The notes under the pieces are model-generated. The model saw only the letters and a list, made by a program, of their open reading frames with translations. It had not been told where the DNA came from and did no database searches. Shown piece after piece: positions 31,884-40,541 of a stretch of 64,000 nucleotides of DNA. A program made the translations under genes and the position numbers. The stretch comes from Desulfovibrio sp. (lineage in GTDB: Bacteria > Desulfobacterota > Desulfovibrionia > Desulfovibrionales > Desulfovibrionaceae): positions 62,001 through 126,000 of the forward strand of contig JALHJW010000008.1 in assembly GCA_022839785.1 (NCBI GenBank), given 5' to 3'. Every line of letters begins with the position of its first letter. Position 1 is the first letter of the stretch.

Positions 31884-34663
31884 CTCGTGGCGGACGGGCC
31901 GCCGGGCCGCAGCAGGCCGCCCCCGGCCTCCAGGATGCGCGTGAAGGAAGCGGCGTCCACGGGCGGGCTGAAGAGGTAGCCCTGGGCGAAGTCGCAGTCC
32001 AGGCGTCTGAGCGTCTCAAGCTGTTCCATGGTTTCCACCCCTTCGGCCGTGACGTGCAGCCCCAGGCCGCGCGACATGGCCACGACGGTGCGCACGATGG
32101 CCAGGTCGTCGGCGTCCTGCGGCAGGTTGCGCACGAAGGAGCGGTCCACCTTGATGCCCCGGATGGGAAAGCGCTTGAGGTAGTACAGGGACGAGTAGCC
32201 CGTGCCGAAGTCGTCCACCGCGATGTGCGCGCCCAGGCGGCGGATCTCCTCCAGCGTGGACACGGCCTGTTCCACGCGCGACATGATGGCCGTCTCGGTG
32301 ATCTCCAGCTCCAGCAACGAGGGATCGATGTCCGTGCGTTTGAGCACCGCCTCGATGTGCTCAAGCAGCCCCTTCTGCCCGATCTGCCGCATGGACAGGT
32401 TCACGGCCAGGGCCAGGTGTCCCCAGCCCATGTCGTGCCAGGCCTTGGCCTGTAGGCAGGCGGTTTCGAGCACGTGGTCGCCGATGTCGCCGATGATGCC
32501 GGTCTCCTCGGCCACGGGGATGAACTCCCCCGGGGAGACGAGCGAGCCGTCCTCGCGCCGCCAGCGCACCAGGGCCTCCATACCGATGATGCCCCAGGTG
32601 GCGAGATGCACCTTGGGTTGGTACCAGACCTCGAACTCGCCGCGCTCCACGGCCTTGCGCAGGGAGCGCTCCAGGGTCAGGCGGGCGTGGACGCGTTCGT
32701 TCATGGCCAGGGTGAAGAGCTGGCTGGTGTTCTTGCCCTGCTCCTTGGCGCGGTACATGGCCAGGTCCGCGTTCTTGATCAGCACCTCGGGCGTGGCCCC
32801 GTCCTCGGGGTAGAGGGTGATGCCCACGCTGGCCGTGACGTACAACTCGTGCCCCTTGATCGTGAACGGCTGGCGCATGGCCTCCAGGATGCGTTCGCCC
32901 ACGGCCACGGCGGCGTTGGCGTCGGCCACCTCCTCGACCATGACCACGAACTCGTCGCCGCCCAGACGGGCCACGGTGTCCTGCTCGCGCAGCAGGTTCT
33001 TCAGGCGGTGGGCGAAGGCCATGAGCAGCAGATCGCCCACGGAATGGCCCAGGGAGTCGTTGACGGTCTTGAAGTTGTCCATGTCCAGGAAGAGCAGGGC
33101 CAGGTGGTGGCCGCTGCGCTTGGCGTGGGTGATGGCCACGCCGAGGCGGTCGCGGAGCAGCAGGCGGTTGGGCAGGCCGGTCAGGGCGTCGTGGTAGGCC
33201 TGGTGCTTCATCAACTCTTCGGAGCGCTTGATCTCCGTGATGTCGTGGAACACGGCCACGTAATGCGTGGCCGTGCCCAGGCCGTCCTTGATGGCGCTGA
33301 TGGACAGCCACTCGGGATATGCCTCGCCGTCCTTGCGGCGGTTCCAGATTTCGCCTTCCCATTGCCCGTCCCGGACCAGCGCGCTCCACATGGCGGCGTA
33401 GAAGGCCGCGTCGTGGCGGTCGGATTTGAGCAGGCGGGGGTTCTGCCCCACGACCTCCTCCGGGGAATAGCCCGTGATGTGGGAAAAGGCCGGGTTGACC
33501 TTGAGGATGCCGCCGTGCGCATCGGTGATGGTGATGCCGTCCAGGGAGTGCTCGAAGACCTTGGCCATGAGCGAGAGTTCGGCATTGGCCCGGACCAGTT
33601 CGGCGGTGCGCTCGGCGACGATCTCCTCCAACCGGTCGCGGGCTTCGCGCAGCCGCTCCTCGGCGTGGGTGCGGGCGGTGATGTCCTGGATGCTGCCCAC
33701 GATGCCCGCGAAATTCCCCGCGGAATCGCGGAAGGCCGCCTTGGAGTAAACCACCACGCGCTGCCCCTTCGGCCCGTCCGGGAGCCGGACCTCGTAGTTG
33801 CGGGCCTCGTCCGGCCGTTCGCGGAGCCTCCCGTCCGCTTCCTCCGAAGCCGCCGCCTGGGCGGGCGGCAGCAATTCCTGCGCCCGCCTGCCCAGGACCT
33901 CCTCGCGCGTCAGGCCGTGAAAGCGCAGGTACGCGGCGTTGCACCCCAGGTAGAGCCCCTGGGCGTTCTTGTAGAACACCGGCAGGGGCAGGGCGTCGAG
34001 CAGTGCCTGCAGGAAGGCCAGTTGGTCGTGCAGGGCGCGCTGAGCCCGAGCCTCGCGCCGCGCTCCGGCCAGGGCCAGGGCGAAGAGCAGGAAACTCAGG
34101 GCGGCAGCCCCCATCTGGATGCGCCGGGTCAGGATGTCGAGTTGCAGGGCCGCGGTCGAAACCTCCTGGCAGACCATGACCGCCCCGAGCAGATCCGTTC
34201 CGGACAGGAGCGGCGCGTAGGTCTCCAGCACCGCGCTTGCCACGCCGTGTCCGGCCTCCGAGCGCACCAGCCGGGAGGCTGGGCGCCCCTGCCGGAGCAC
34301 GGCGAGGATGTCCTCGGGAATGGGATGGACGTGCTGCGCCGGATCGTCGGCAAAGGTCCGGACGCCGTCCTGGCGGAAAAGGGCGAGCCTGTGGACCGCG
34401 AAGGCGCGCTGCAGATCGGCGACGGCGTCCTGCGCGGCGGGCGGCAGGCCCTCGCCGCCGCCTGCCAGGAATTCGCGCAGGGCGATGGTCTGCGCGAGGT
34501 GCTCGGCGAAGAGAACGGATTCCTTTTCAGCCAGCCCCGCGACCACGCCCGTGAAGCGGGGCAGGACCCAGAGGGACAGGACCGCGGGGAAAAACAGCAG
34601 AACGGCCGCGGCGGTGAGCAGGATGCGGTTGCGCAGCACGGCGCGCAGGGGGACTTGCGGCAT
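31871..34663 (-). CDS. Membrane PAS-PAS-GGDEF-EAL cyclic-di-GMP enzyme
   Basis: A 930-residue protein with an N-terminal membrane helix (AAAVLLFFPAVLSLWVL), an extracytoplasmic sensor (about 40-170), a second helix (MGAAALSFLLFALALAGA), then PAS domains (about 205-335 and 355-475). The GGDEF domain (about 480-640) keeps the intact ARLGGDEF active site near 566, with DMDNFKTVNDS. The EAL domain (about 660-915) keeps GMEALVRW and DDFGTGYSS, the metal and catalytic motifs. Both synthesis and hydrolysis of c-di-GMP are therefore possible; the dominant activity depends on the signal. ATG 34663 follows AGGAAGG. Confidence 0.93.
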   Translation of the reverse strand: MPQVPLRAVLRNRILLTAAAVLLFFPAVLSLWVLPRFTGVVAGLAEKESVLFAEHLAQTIALREFLAGGGEGLPPAAQDAVADLQRAFAVHRLALFRQDGVRTFADDPAQHVHPIPEDILAVLRQGRPASRLVRSEAGHGVASAVLETYAPLLSGTDLLGAVMVCQEVSTAALQLDILTRRIQMGAAALSFLLFALALAGARREARAQRALHDQLAFLQALLDALPLPVFYKNAQGLYLGCNAAYLRFHGLTREEVLGRRAQELLPPAQAAASEEADGRLRERPDEARNYEVRLPDGPKGQRVVVYSKAAFRDSAGNFAGIVGSIQDITARTHAEERLREARDRLEEIVAERTAELVRANAELSLMAKVFEHSLDGITITDAHGGILKVNPAFSHITGYSPEEVVGQNPRLLKSDRHDAAFYAAMWSALVRDGQWEGEIWNRRKDGEAYPEWLSISAIKDGLGTATHYVAVFHDITEIKRSEELMKHQAYHDALTGLPNRLLLRDRLGVAITHAKRSGHHLALLFLDMDNFKTVNDSLGHSVGDLLLMAFAHRLKNLLREQDTVARLGGDEFVVMVEEVADANAAVAVGERILEAMRQPFTIKGHELYVTASVGITLYPEDGATPEVLIKNADLAMYRAKEQGKNTSQLFTLAMNERVHARLTLERSLRKAVERGEFEVWYQPKVHLATWGIIGMEALVRWRREDGSLVSPGEFIPVAEETGIIGDIGDHVLETACLQAKAWHDMGWGHLALAVNLSMRQIGQKGLLEHIEAVLKRTDIDPSLLELEITETAIMSRVEQAVSTLEEIRRLGAHIAVDDFGTGYSSLYYLKRFPIRGIKVDRSFVRNLPQDADDLAIVRTVVAMSRGLGLHVTAEGVETMEQLETLRRLDCDFAQGYLFSPPVDAASFTRILEAGGGLLRPGGPSATSGRG

Positions 34664-34841
34664 TTGCCTGCCTTCCTGTGAAGAGGTGGGACGCCGTTCT
34701 CAGAATATGCCAGAGGCGTGCCCCGGGGGCAAGGTCCGACGCCTGTCGCGGACCCCCTTGCCATGGAGGGCGGCTTGAGGTAGAAGCCGTCCGTCGCCGC
34801 CGAACAGGCGGGGACAAGCCTTGAGAACCACAACCAACTTT

Positions 34842-34982
34842 ATGAAAATACTGAATATTCCACTACGCATTGCGGGCTTCGCCCTGTCCCTCGTGAACAG
34901 GATGCTGGGCGGCGCGCTCGACCCCATCATCGACACCTCCACCGACAAGACCAAACCCGGCCTCGGCTCCATCCGCGTCTGA
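34842..34982 (+). CDS. Possible small membrane-active protein, 46 residues
   Basis: An ORF shorter than usual calling limits. The product begins MKILNIPLRIAGFALSLVNR, an amphipathic hydrophobic helix with Arg at intervals, followed by LGGALDPIID and a polar tail ending GLGSIRV. A strong rho-independent terminator starts 22 bp after the stop, so a discrete transcript ends here. It lies in the gap upstream of the GGDEF-EAL gene on the opposite strand. No Shine-Dalgarno sequence is evident before the ATG, so it could instead be a small RNA. Not recognised. Confidence 0.45.
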   Translation: MKILNIPLRIAGFALSLVNRMLGGALDPIIDTSTDKTKPGLGSIRV

Positions 34983-35004
34983 TCCGGATACGACGGCACG
35001 TCTC

Positions 35005-35031
35005 GCCGCCCGCCTTTGCGGGCGGCTTTTT
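35005..35031 (+). terminator. Intrinsic terminator downstream of the small ORF
   Basis: GCCGCCCGC pairs with GCGGGCGGC around a CTTT loop and is followed by TTTTT. Confidence 0.92.
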
Positions 35032-35153
35032 CGTGTCCTGCGTCCGGAGAGGGGGGCGGGTTCCGCCGGGCGGTCCGGCAGACCATCCGCCGGAGTGTCG
35101 GTCGGGATCAGGCGGCGGGACGTCCATCCCGGAGTCCTGACGGTCCGCGTCCG

Positions 35154-35444
35154 TCATCCGGTCAGGAGCCGTTCCAGTTCGGCCAGCAGGGCGCGGTAGG
35201 CGGGCAGGGGGCAGACCTTCTCGTCGATCTCGCTCAGGTGGGGGTCTTCGGCCTCGCTGACCACGGACAGGGCCTCGAAGAGGCGCACCAGGGCCTCGTC
35301 GTCGCGGCTGCCGAAGACGCGCACGGCGATCTCGGGCACGAAGTCCGGGGCGTCCGCCGAAAGGCGGACGACCATGCCCCGGTCCCCGAAATCGAGGTCG
35401 AAGGCGGCGAGCATTTCCTGTGCGATGTCCTGAAGGGTGAACAT
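35154..35444 (-). CDS. Hypothetical protein, 96 residues
   Basis: Acidic soluble protein with no recognised domain. It opens MFTLQDIAQEMLAAFDLDFG and holds a predicted helical C-terminal half (ALVRLFEALSVVSEAEDPHL, ending ELERLLTG). ATG 35444 is preferred because GGGGG lies upstream and the extra 18 residues of the longer frame look non-coding. It precedes mnmE by 107 bp on the same strand but lies downstream of nothing obvious. Possibly a small regulatory or chaperone-like protein; not assigned. Confidence 0.6.
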   Translation of the reverse strand: MFTLQDIAQEMLAAFDLDFGDRGMVVRLSADAPDFVPEIAVRVFGSRDDEALVRLFEALSVVSEAEDPHLSEIDEKVCPLPAYRALLAELERLLTG

Positions 35445-35550
35445 GGCGCCCCCTGCGTTTTCCATTGTGGCAGATTCAGGGGCAAAACGCCACGGCAAGG
35501 TCGGACTCCTTGCGCATTTGCGTGCGTGAGGCGCGGCGTGCGGCAGGGCC

Positions 35551-36942
35551 TCACTTGCCGATGCAGAAGGAGGCGAAGACGCGGTCCAGCACCTCGTCCG
35601 GGGTGATCTCCCCGGTCACGTCGGCCAAGGCCGCGGCGGCCGCGTCCAGGTGGCAGCAGAGCAGGTCCGGCGGCAGGCCTTCCGCCAGGGCGCGCCGCAG
35701 GCCGTCAAGCTCCCCGCCCGCCCGGCGCAGGCATTCCGTCTGGCGCAGGTTGGGCGCGGGCCGTCCGTCCGAGGGCGCGGCCGCGGCCAGCAGCCGGGCG
35801 CGGCAGAGCCGGGCCAGGGAGTCGATGCCCTGGCCGCTCCTGGCCGAGACGGGGATGCCTTCGACGCCCCTGGCGCGCAGGATTTCCCGCGCCCCGTTTT
35901 CCCCGGAGGCGGGCGGCAGGTCGGCCTTGTTCACGCAGCAGAGCAGGCGCGCCGCGGGCAGTTCGGCGCAGAGCCGGGCCTCGGCCTGGCCCAAGGGCGC
36001 GGAGCCGTCCACCACCAGCAGCACCAGGTCGGCCGCGGCCAGCAGCTCGCGGCTGCGTTGCACGCCCATCAACTCCACCCGGTCCCCGGTCTCGCGCAGC
36101 CCGGCGGTGTCCACGATACGCGCCGCAAGACCGTCCAGGGAGACGGTTTCCTCCAGATAGTCGCGGGTCGTGCCCGGCTCGTCCGAGACGATGGCCCGCT
36201 CCCGGCCGAGCAGGGCGTTGAGCAGGCTCGACTTGCCCGCGTTGACCGCCCCGGCCAGAACGACCAGCGCGCCCTCGCGCGCCAGACGGCCGCGCGCGAA
36301 GGCCGCGCACAGGGCCTCGATCTCGGCCAGGACGTCCGCGGCGGCGGCGTCCAGGGCCGCGCACGGCAGGCACTCCACCTCGTCCTCGGGAAAGTCCACG
36401 GCCACGCAGAGCTGGGCGCGCAGCTCCACCAGCCGCCTTCTGAGCCCGGCCACCAGCCGCCCCAGCGCGCCGTCGAGCTTTTCGCGCGCCAGACGGGCCG
36501 CCTCCGGGGAGGCGGCGGCGGCCAGTTCGGCCACGGCCTCGGCCTGGGTCAGGTCCAGGCGTCCGGCCAGGAAGGCGCGGCGGCTGAACTCGCCCGGGCG
36601 GGCAGGGACCGCGCCGTGCGCGCAGCAGGCGGCCAGGGCCTCGGCCAGCACGGCCGGGCTGCCGTGGCAGTGCAGTTCGGCCATGTCCTCGCCGGTGAAG
36701 GTGCGCGGACCGGGAAAGAAGGCGGCGAGCACGTCGTCCAGCGGCTCCCCACGGCTGTCCAGGAGGGTGCCGTGGTGCAGGCGGCGGGGGCTGAAGCCCG
36801 CAAAGCCGGGATGGCCCGGCCGGAACAAGGCGGCGAGGACGGCGCTGCAGCCCGGGCCGGACAGGCGCACCACGCCGATGGCGCCGACGCCCGGGGCTGT
36901 GGCGATGGCGGCTATGGTTTCTGCGCGGGGAATGGGGCGCAC
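35551..36942 (-). CDS. mnmE: tRNA modification GTPase MnmE
   Basis: With MnmG it installs the (c)mnm5 group on wobble U34 of certain tRNAs. It has 463 residues. The N-terminal folate-binding domain (AAIATAPGVGAIGVVRLSG) is followed by a helical domain and an inserted G domain: GAVNAGKSSLLNALLG (P-loop), DEPGTTRDYLEE (G2), DTAGLRETGD (G3) and NKADLP (G4). The chain ends in the required C-terminal CIGK. It sits just downstream of khpB, yidC, yidD, rnpA and rpmH in the classic order of many bacteria. Confidence 0.96.
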   Translation of the reverse strand: MRPIPRAETIAAIATAPGVGAIGVVRLSGPGCSAVLAALFRPGHPGFAGFSPRRLHHGTLLDSRGEPLDDVLAAFFPGPRTFTGEDMAELHCHGSPAVLAEALAACCAHGAVPARPGEFSRRAFLAGRLDLTQAEAVAELAAAASPEAARLAREKLDGALGRLVAGLRRRLVELRAQLCVAVDFPEDEVECLPCAALDAAAADVLAEIEALCAAFARGRLAREGALVVLAGAVNAGKSSLLNALLGRERAIVSDEPGTTRDYLEETVSLDGLAARIVDTAGLRETGDRVELMGVQRSRELLAAADLVLLVVDGSAPLGQAEARLCAELPAARLLCCVNKADLPPASGENGAREILRARGVEGIPVSARSGQGIDSLARLCRARLLAAAAPSDGRPAPNLRQTECLRRAGGELDGLRRALAEGLPPDLLCCHLDAAAAALADVTGEITPDEVLDRVFASFCIGK

Positions 36943-37000
36943 GGCGGCTCCGGAGCGCGCCGGGGCGGGAGGGCGGCGTCTCCGCCGCCCTCCTGTCCGC

Positions 37001-37930
37001 CTACGGGCGCTGCTGCCCGCGCTCGCGGCGGGGCATGATCAGCACACGCTTGAGCGGGCCTTCGCCCTTGGAGCGCGTGCTGACGGTGGCGTCGTTCTGC
37101 AGGGCGAGGTGGATCACCCGGCGGTGGTAGGACGAGAGCGGCTTGGTGCTCTGGGGCCTGCCCAGGGACTTGGCCTTGTCGGCCAGATACAGGGCCATCT
37201 GGCGCAGCTTGTCGTCCTGCCGTTCGCGGTACTGTCCGGCGTCGAGCTGGACCTTGACCGGGTCGGGCCATTTCTTGGCCACGATGCGGCCCACGAGATA
37301 CTGCAGGGCGTTGATGGTCTGGCCCTCGCGGCCGATGAGCAGACCGGCGGACTCCTCGCCTCCGATGACGACCTTGATGCGGTCCTTGGTCTGGATGACC
37401 TCAAGCTCCTGCTCACCCACGATGGGCGTGATGAGGATGCTCACGGCCTCCCGGATCAGGGCCTCCAGCTCCTTGTTCTCAAGGGGCCGTTCGAAGTCGT
37501 CGGGGAAGCGGTTGAAGTTGACGTCGTCCTCGTCGTTCTCGAAGCCGTCGTCCTCGGGACCGCCGTCGTATCCGCCCGTGGCCGCGAGTTCGCTCCTGGG
37601 CGGCACGGCCGGGGGCTGGGGATCGCGGGCCTTGGCGGGAGGGGCGGGCTCGGCGCGCTGGGCCGGGGCCTTCGGCTCCTGGCGCACGGCCGGGCGGCTC
37701 TCCTCGCGGGCCTTGGGCGGCCTGGACTGCCCGCCTCCGGAAAGGCCGGCCGCCTGGCGGGGCCTGGCCTTGACCACGGCCTTTTTCTTGCCCACCAGGC
37801 CGAAGATGCCCGCGGAACCGCCGCTGACGATCTCGATCTCCAGCTTGCCGCGGTCCAGTCCGAAATGGGAACAGGCGGCCTCGATGGCGTCATCGAGGCT
37901 CTTTCCCGTGAATTCCTTGTAGTCGCTCAT
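37001..37930 (-). CDS. khpB: RNA-binding protein KhpB (Jag)
   Basis: A 309-residue Jag/KhpB protein. The N-terminal Jag-N domain (MSDYKEFTGKSLDDAIEAAC, then IVSGGSAGIFGLVGKKKAVV) is followed by an Ala/Pro-rich acidic linker (about 65-150), a KH domain (VVIGGEESAGLLIGREGQTI) and an R3H domain (STKPLSSYHRRVIHLAL). In other bacteria KhpB with KhpA binds many RNAs and affects cell division and elongation. It is located 34 bp after yidC on the same strand. The long linker is larger than in Gram-positive homologues. Confidence 0.93.
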   Translation of the reverse strand: MSDYKEFTGKSLDDAIEAACSHFGLDRGKLEIEIVSGGSAGIFGLVGKKKAVVKARPRQAAGLSGGGQSRPPKAREESRPAVRQEPKAPAQRAEPAPPAKARDPQPPAVPPRSELAATGGYDGGPEDDGFENDEDDVNFNRFPDDFERPLENKELEALIREAVSILITPIVGEQELEVIQTKDRIKVVIGGEESAGLLIGREGQTINALQYLVGRIVAKKWPDPVKVQLDAGQYRERQDDKLRQMALYLADKAKSLGRPQSTKPLSSYHRRVIHLALQNDATVSTRSKGEGPLKRVLIMPRRERGQQRP

Positions 37931-37964
37931 GACCGACTCCTTGATGCCTTGGCTGGTCGGTGCG

Positions 37965-39548
37965 CTAGGATTTCCTCATCAGCAGCCACTGCTGGAAGAT
38001 GGAGAGGACGTTGTTCACCAGCCAGTAGACGACGAGCCCGGCGGGGAAGTTGAGGAACAGGGCCGTGAAGATCACGGGCATGAAGAGCATGATCTTGGCC
38101 TGCGTGGGGTCGCCGGGAGGGGGGGACATCTTCTGCTGCAGGAACATGGTGGCGCCCATGACCAGCGGGGTGATGTAGAACGGGTCCTTGGCCGACAGGT
38201 CGGCCAGCCAGATGATGTTGGTGAAGGGAAGATGCGTGATGAAGGGGGCGTGCCTGAGTTCGATGGACAGGAGCAGGGCCTGGTACAGGCCGAAGAAGAC
38301 CGGGATCTGGAGCAGCATGGGCAGGCAGCCGCCCATGGGGTTGACCTTGTAGGTCTTGTAGAGCTGCATCAGCTCCGCGTTCATCTTCTCGCGATCGTTG
38401 CCGTGCTTTTCCCTGATCTTGGCCATCATGGGCTGCAGCTTCTTCATCTGCTGCATGGAGACGTAGCTCTTCTGGGACAGGGGCCAGAAGACGATCTTGA
38501 TCAGGACGGTGAGCAGGATGATGGCCACGCCCCAGTTGGCGACCAGGCCGTGGAAGAAGTCCAGCAGCCAGAGCAGGGGCTCCGCGATGATGCTGAACAT
38601 GCCGTAGTCCACGGACTTCTCCAGGCCGTGACCCGCGGTGGTCAGGATCTTCGGGTCCTTGGGACCGAGGTAGTAGACGGCCGAGATCGCGGCCTCCTCC
38701 CCGGGCTGGGCGGTCACGCCGTCCCGCTCCACGGCCATGCGGTAGATGCCTTCCTCCAGCTTGGCCTTGAAGGCCCAGCCTTCCTGCCCCGGCGCCATGG
38801 CCAGCAGGAAGTAGTTGCTGGACAGGCCGCCCCAGCCGAGAGCCTCGGCGGCGAAGACGCCCTTTTCGAGATCCTTGGCGTCCTTCTCCTCTTCCAGCGA
38901 ACCCTTGGTCAGCCACTCCACGCGCGTGAGGTTGTAGCTGTCCTTTTCGCCGGACAGGGCGGTGGCCGCCAGGGTGAAGCCGAGCTTGCCGACCAGGGCC
39001 TGGCCGGAGGCGGGCTGCACGCGCACGGTCTCGGAAATGAGGTAGCTGTCGGCGCTGAAGGTCAGCTCGCGCACCAGCCGCACGCCCGCGAGGTCGCAGA
39101 CGAAGCGCAGGACGCCGGACTCCGTGCCGGACAGGGCGAGGGGCGCGCCCTCGAAGGACCAGTCGGGCGCGGCCCAGGAAGGCTGGCCGGACCAGAGCAG
39201 GCCCAGCGGCGCGCGCAGCATGGACTGGGAGGTGATCAGCTCCACGTTCGGGGAGCCGGGTTCGATGCCCTGGCGGTACTGCTTGAGCACGAAGCTTTCG
39301 AGCAGGCCGCCGTGGGTGTTCAGCTTGGCGGAGTAGAGCGGGGTCTCCACGGCGATGGACTGCCCCTTGGAGGCCACCAGGGCCAGGGACGGCAAGGGCG
39401 ACGGCTGGGCCGGGGCCTGGACCGGGGCTTCGGCCTGCTGGGCCGGAGCCTGGGGTTTGGGGGCGTCCTTGGGAGCGAAGAAGTAGCTCCAACCTATGAG
39501 CACGAGGAAGGAGAGGGCCGTGGCCAGGATCAGTCTGTTCTTTTCCAC
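37965..39548 (-). CDS. yidC: Membrane protein insertase YidC
   Basis: Inserts and folds inner-membrane proteins with or without SecYEG. It has 527 residues, the Gram-negative form: an N-terminal anchor (NRLILATALSFLVLIGWSYFF), a proline-rich linker, the large periplasmic P1 domain (about 75-320), then the conserved five-helix core (for example LVANWGVAIILLTVLIKIVFW and PVFFGLYQALLLSIEL). The functional Arg is expected in the ILLTVLIKIVF region as the positively charged groove residue. GTG 39548 (VEKNRLIL) is the start; the frame upstream is the yidD shadow. It overlaps yidD by 19 bp. Confidence 0.95.
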   Translation of the reverse strand: MEKNRLILATALSFLVLIGWSYFFAPKDAPKPQAPAQQAEAPVQAPAQPSPLPSLALVASKGQSIAVETPLYSAKLNTHGGLLESFVLKQYRQGIEPGSPNVELITSQSMLRAPLGLLWSGQPSWAAPDWSFEGAPLALSGTESGVLRFVCDLAGVRLVRELTFSADSYLISETVRVQPASGQALVGKLGFTLAATALSGEKDSYNLTRVEWLTKGSLEEEKDAKDLEKGVFAAEALGWGGLSSNYFLLAMAPGQEGWAFKAKLEEGIYRMAVERDGVTAQPGEEAAISAVYYLGPKDPKILTTAGHGLEKSVDYGMFSIIAEPLLWLLDFFHGLVANWGVAIILLTVLIKIVFWPLSQKSYVSMQQMKKLQPMMAKIREKHGNDREKMNAELMQLYKTYKVNPMGGCLPMLLQIPVFFGLYQALLLSIELRHAPFITHLPFTNIIWLADLSAKDPFYITPLVMGATMFLQQKMSPPPGDPTQAKIMLFMPVIFTALFLNFPAGLVVYWLVNNVLSIFQQWLLMRKS

Positions 39549-39820
39549 TCTGTGCTCTCTTTGGCCAGCGGGCTGTGGCCGCCCGCCGCCTGCCCGCCGC
39601 CCGGAACGCTGCCGGGCACGGGGTCGAAGCCGCCTTCGCAGAACGGATGGCACCTGGCGAGACGACGGATGGTCAACCACCCTCCCTTGAGCGCGCCATG
39701 GCGCTCCAGGGCCTCCAGCGCGTAGCTGGAGCAGGAGGGGGTGAATCGGCAACTGGGCGGGAGGAGCGGGGAGATCGCAAACTTGTAGCAGCGGATCGCG
39801 GCGGTGAGGAGGCGTTTCAT
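39530..39820 (-). CDS. yidD: Membrane protein insertion efficiency factor YidD
   Basis: Small membrane-associated protein that aids YidC-dependent insertion. It has 96 residues. The family core is KRLLTAAIRCYKFAISPLLP, then SCRFTPSCSSYALEALERHG with its conserved cysteines, and CHPFCEGGFDPVP. It lies between rnpA and yidC with overlaps on both sides (ATGA with rnpA, 19 bp with yidC). The C-terminal 20 residues extend past the usual family end. Confidence 0.94.
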   Translation of the reverse strand: MKRLLTAAIRCYKFAISPLLPPSCRFTPSCSSYALEALERHGALKGGWLTIRRLARCHPFCEGGFDPVPGSVPGGGQAAGGHSPLAKESTEWKRTD

Positions 39821-40269
39821 GCACCGTCCTGTGGGGGCGTTCCGGTCCTCTCCGCGGCTGCGCCGCCGTCGGCCGGAGGCCGCCCCGCCGTGCCCGTTCC
39901 GCGCGCCTTCTCTGTCTGGCGGCTGATGCGGCCGAGCACCGGCAACAACTCGTCCTTCACCATGTCGAGCCCGACCTGCCGCGGGTCCAGATGCTTCTTG
40001 GGGACCACGACATAATCGTGCGGCGGGTCGCATTCGCACTGATACAGCCTGAAGAATTCCCGCAAAACCCGCTTCACCCGGTTTCGCATCGGGGCCGACC
40101 CGGTCCTGCGGGTCACTGTCAGCCCCAGGCGCCAGGGCTCGCTCGCATCGCGAACCAAGGCGAAGACAACGAAATGCTGTGTAAAATACCGGCGGCCCCG
40201 GTCGAAAACCGACTGGAACTCAGGCCGCCGGAGCAACCTGTTTCTGGGCCGGAAAACTAGACCGACAAT
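39817..40269 (-). CDS. rnpA: Ribonuclease P protein component, probable ATT start
   Basis: Protein subunit of RNase P, which matures tRNA 5' ends. It has about 150 residues with FRPRNRLLRRPEF at the start, the basic RNR motif MRNRVKRVLREFFR, and an Ala/Gly-rich C-terminal extension. No ATG, GTG or TTG exists in frame between the rpmH region and the RNR motif at a suitable place. The best start is ATT at 40269, 8 bp after AAGGGG, which would overlap the end of rpmH by 13 bp. The stop overlaps yidD (ATGA). Start assignment is inference. Confidence 0.88.
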   Translation of the reverse strand: MVGLVFRPRNRLLRRPEFQSVFDRGRRYFTQHFVVFALVRDASEPWRLGLTVTRRTGSAPMRNRVKRVLREFFRLYQCECDPPHDYVVVPKKHLDPRQVGLDMVKDELLPVLGRISRQTEKARGTGTAGRPPADGGAAAERTGTPPQDGA

Positions 40270-40391
40270 CTCTTGCGCCCCTTGGCACGGCGACGGGCAA
40301 TCACGGCCCGGCCATTCTTGGTCTGCATGCGGGCGCGGAAGCCGTGGGTCCGCTGGCGCCTGATCTTGCTGGGCTGGTAGGTACGTTTCAT
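40257..40391 (-). CDS. rpmH: Ribosomal protein bL34
   Basis: A 44-residue, very basic protein of the large ribosomal subunit. The sequence begins MKRTYQPSKIRRQRTHGF and continues with the family signature RMQTKNGRAVIARRRAKGRK. It heads the rpmH-rnpA-yidD-yidC-khpB-mnmE cluster, the conserved order near the origin in many bacteria. No dnaA gene or clear DnaA-box cluster is seen on the upstream side in this window. The gene is too short for default ORF listing. Confidence 0.97.
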   Translation of the reverse strand: MKRTYQPSKIRRQRTHGFRARMQTKNGRAVIARRRAKGRKRLSV

Positions 40392-40541
40392 GATCCGTAT
40401 CGCTCCTGTGAAAAAGTGGAACGCAATCCATTATCCACGTCGAGGCGACAAGTCAAGCGGTTCGGCGCGCTTCCCCAGACCCTTGAAGCAGGGGCCCCGG
40501 CGGGCTATCCTGCCGGGAAGCGACAGCGACTGGGAGGCGGC

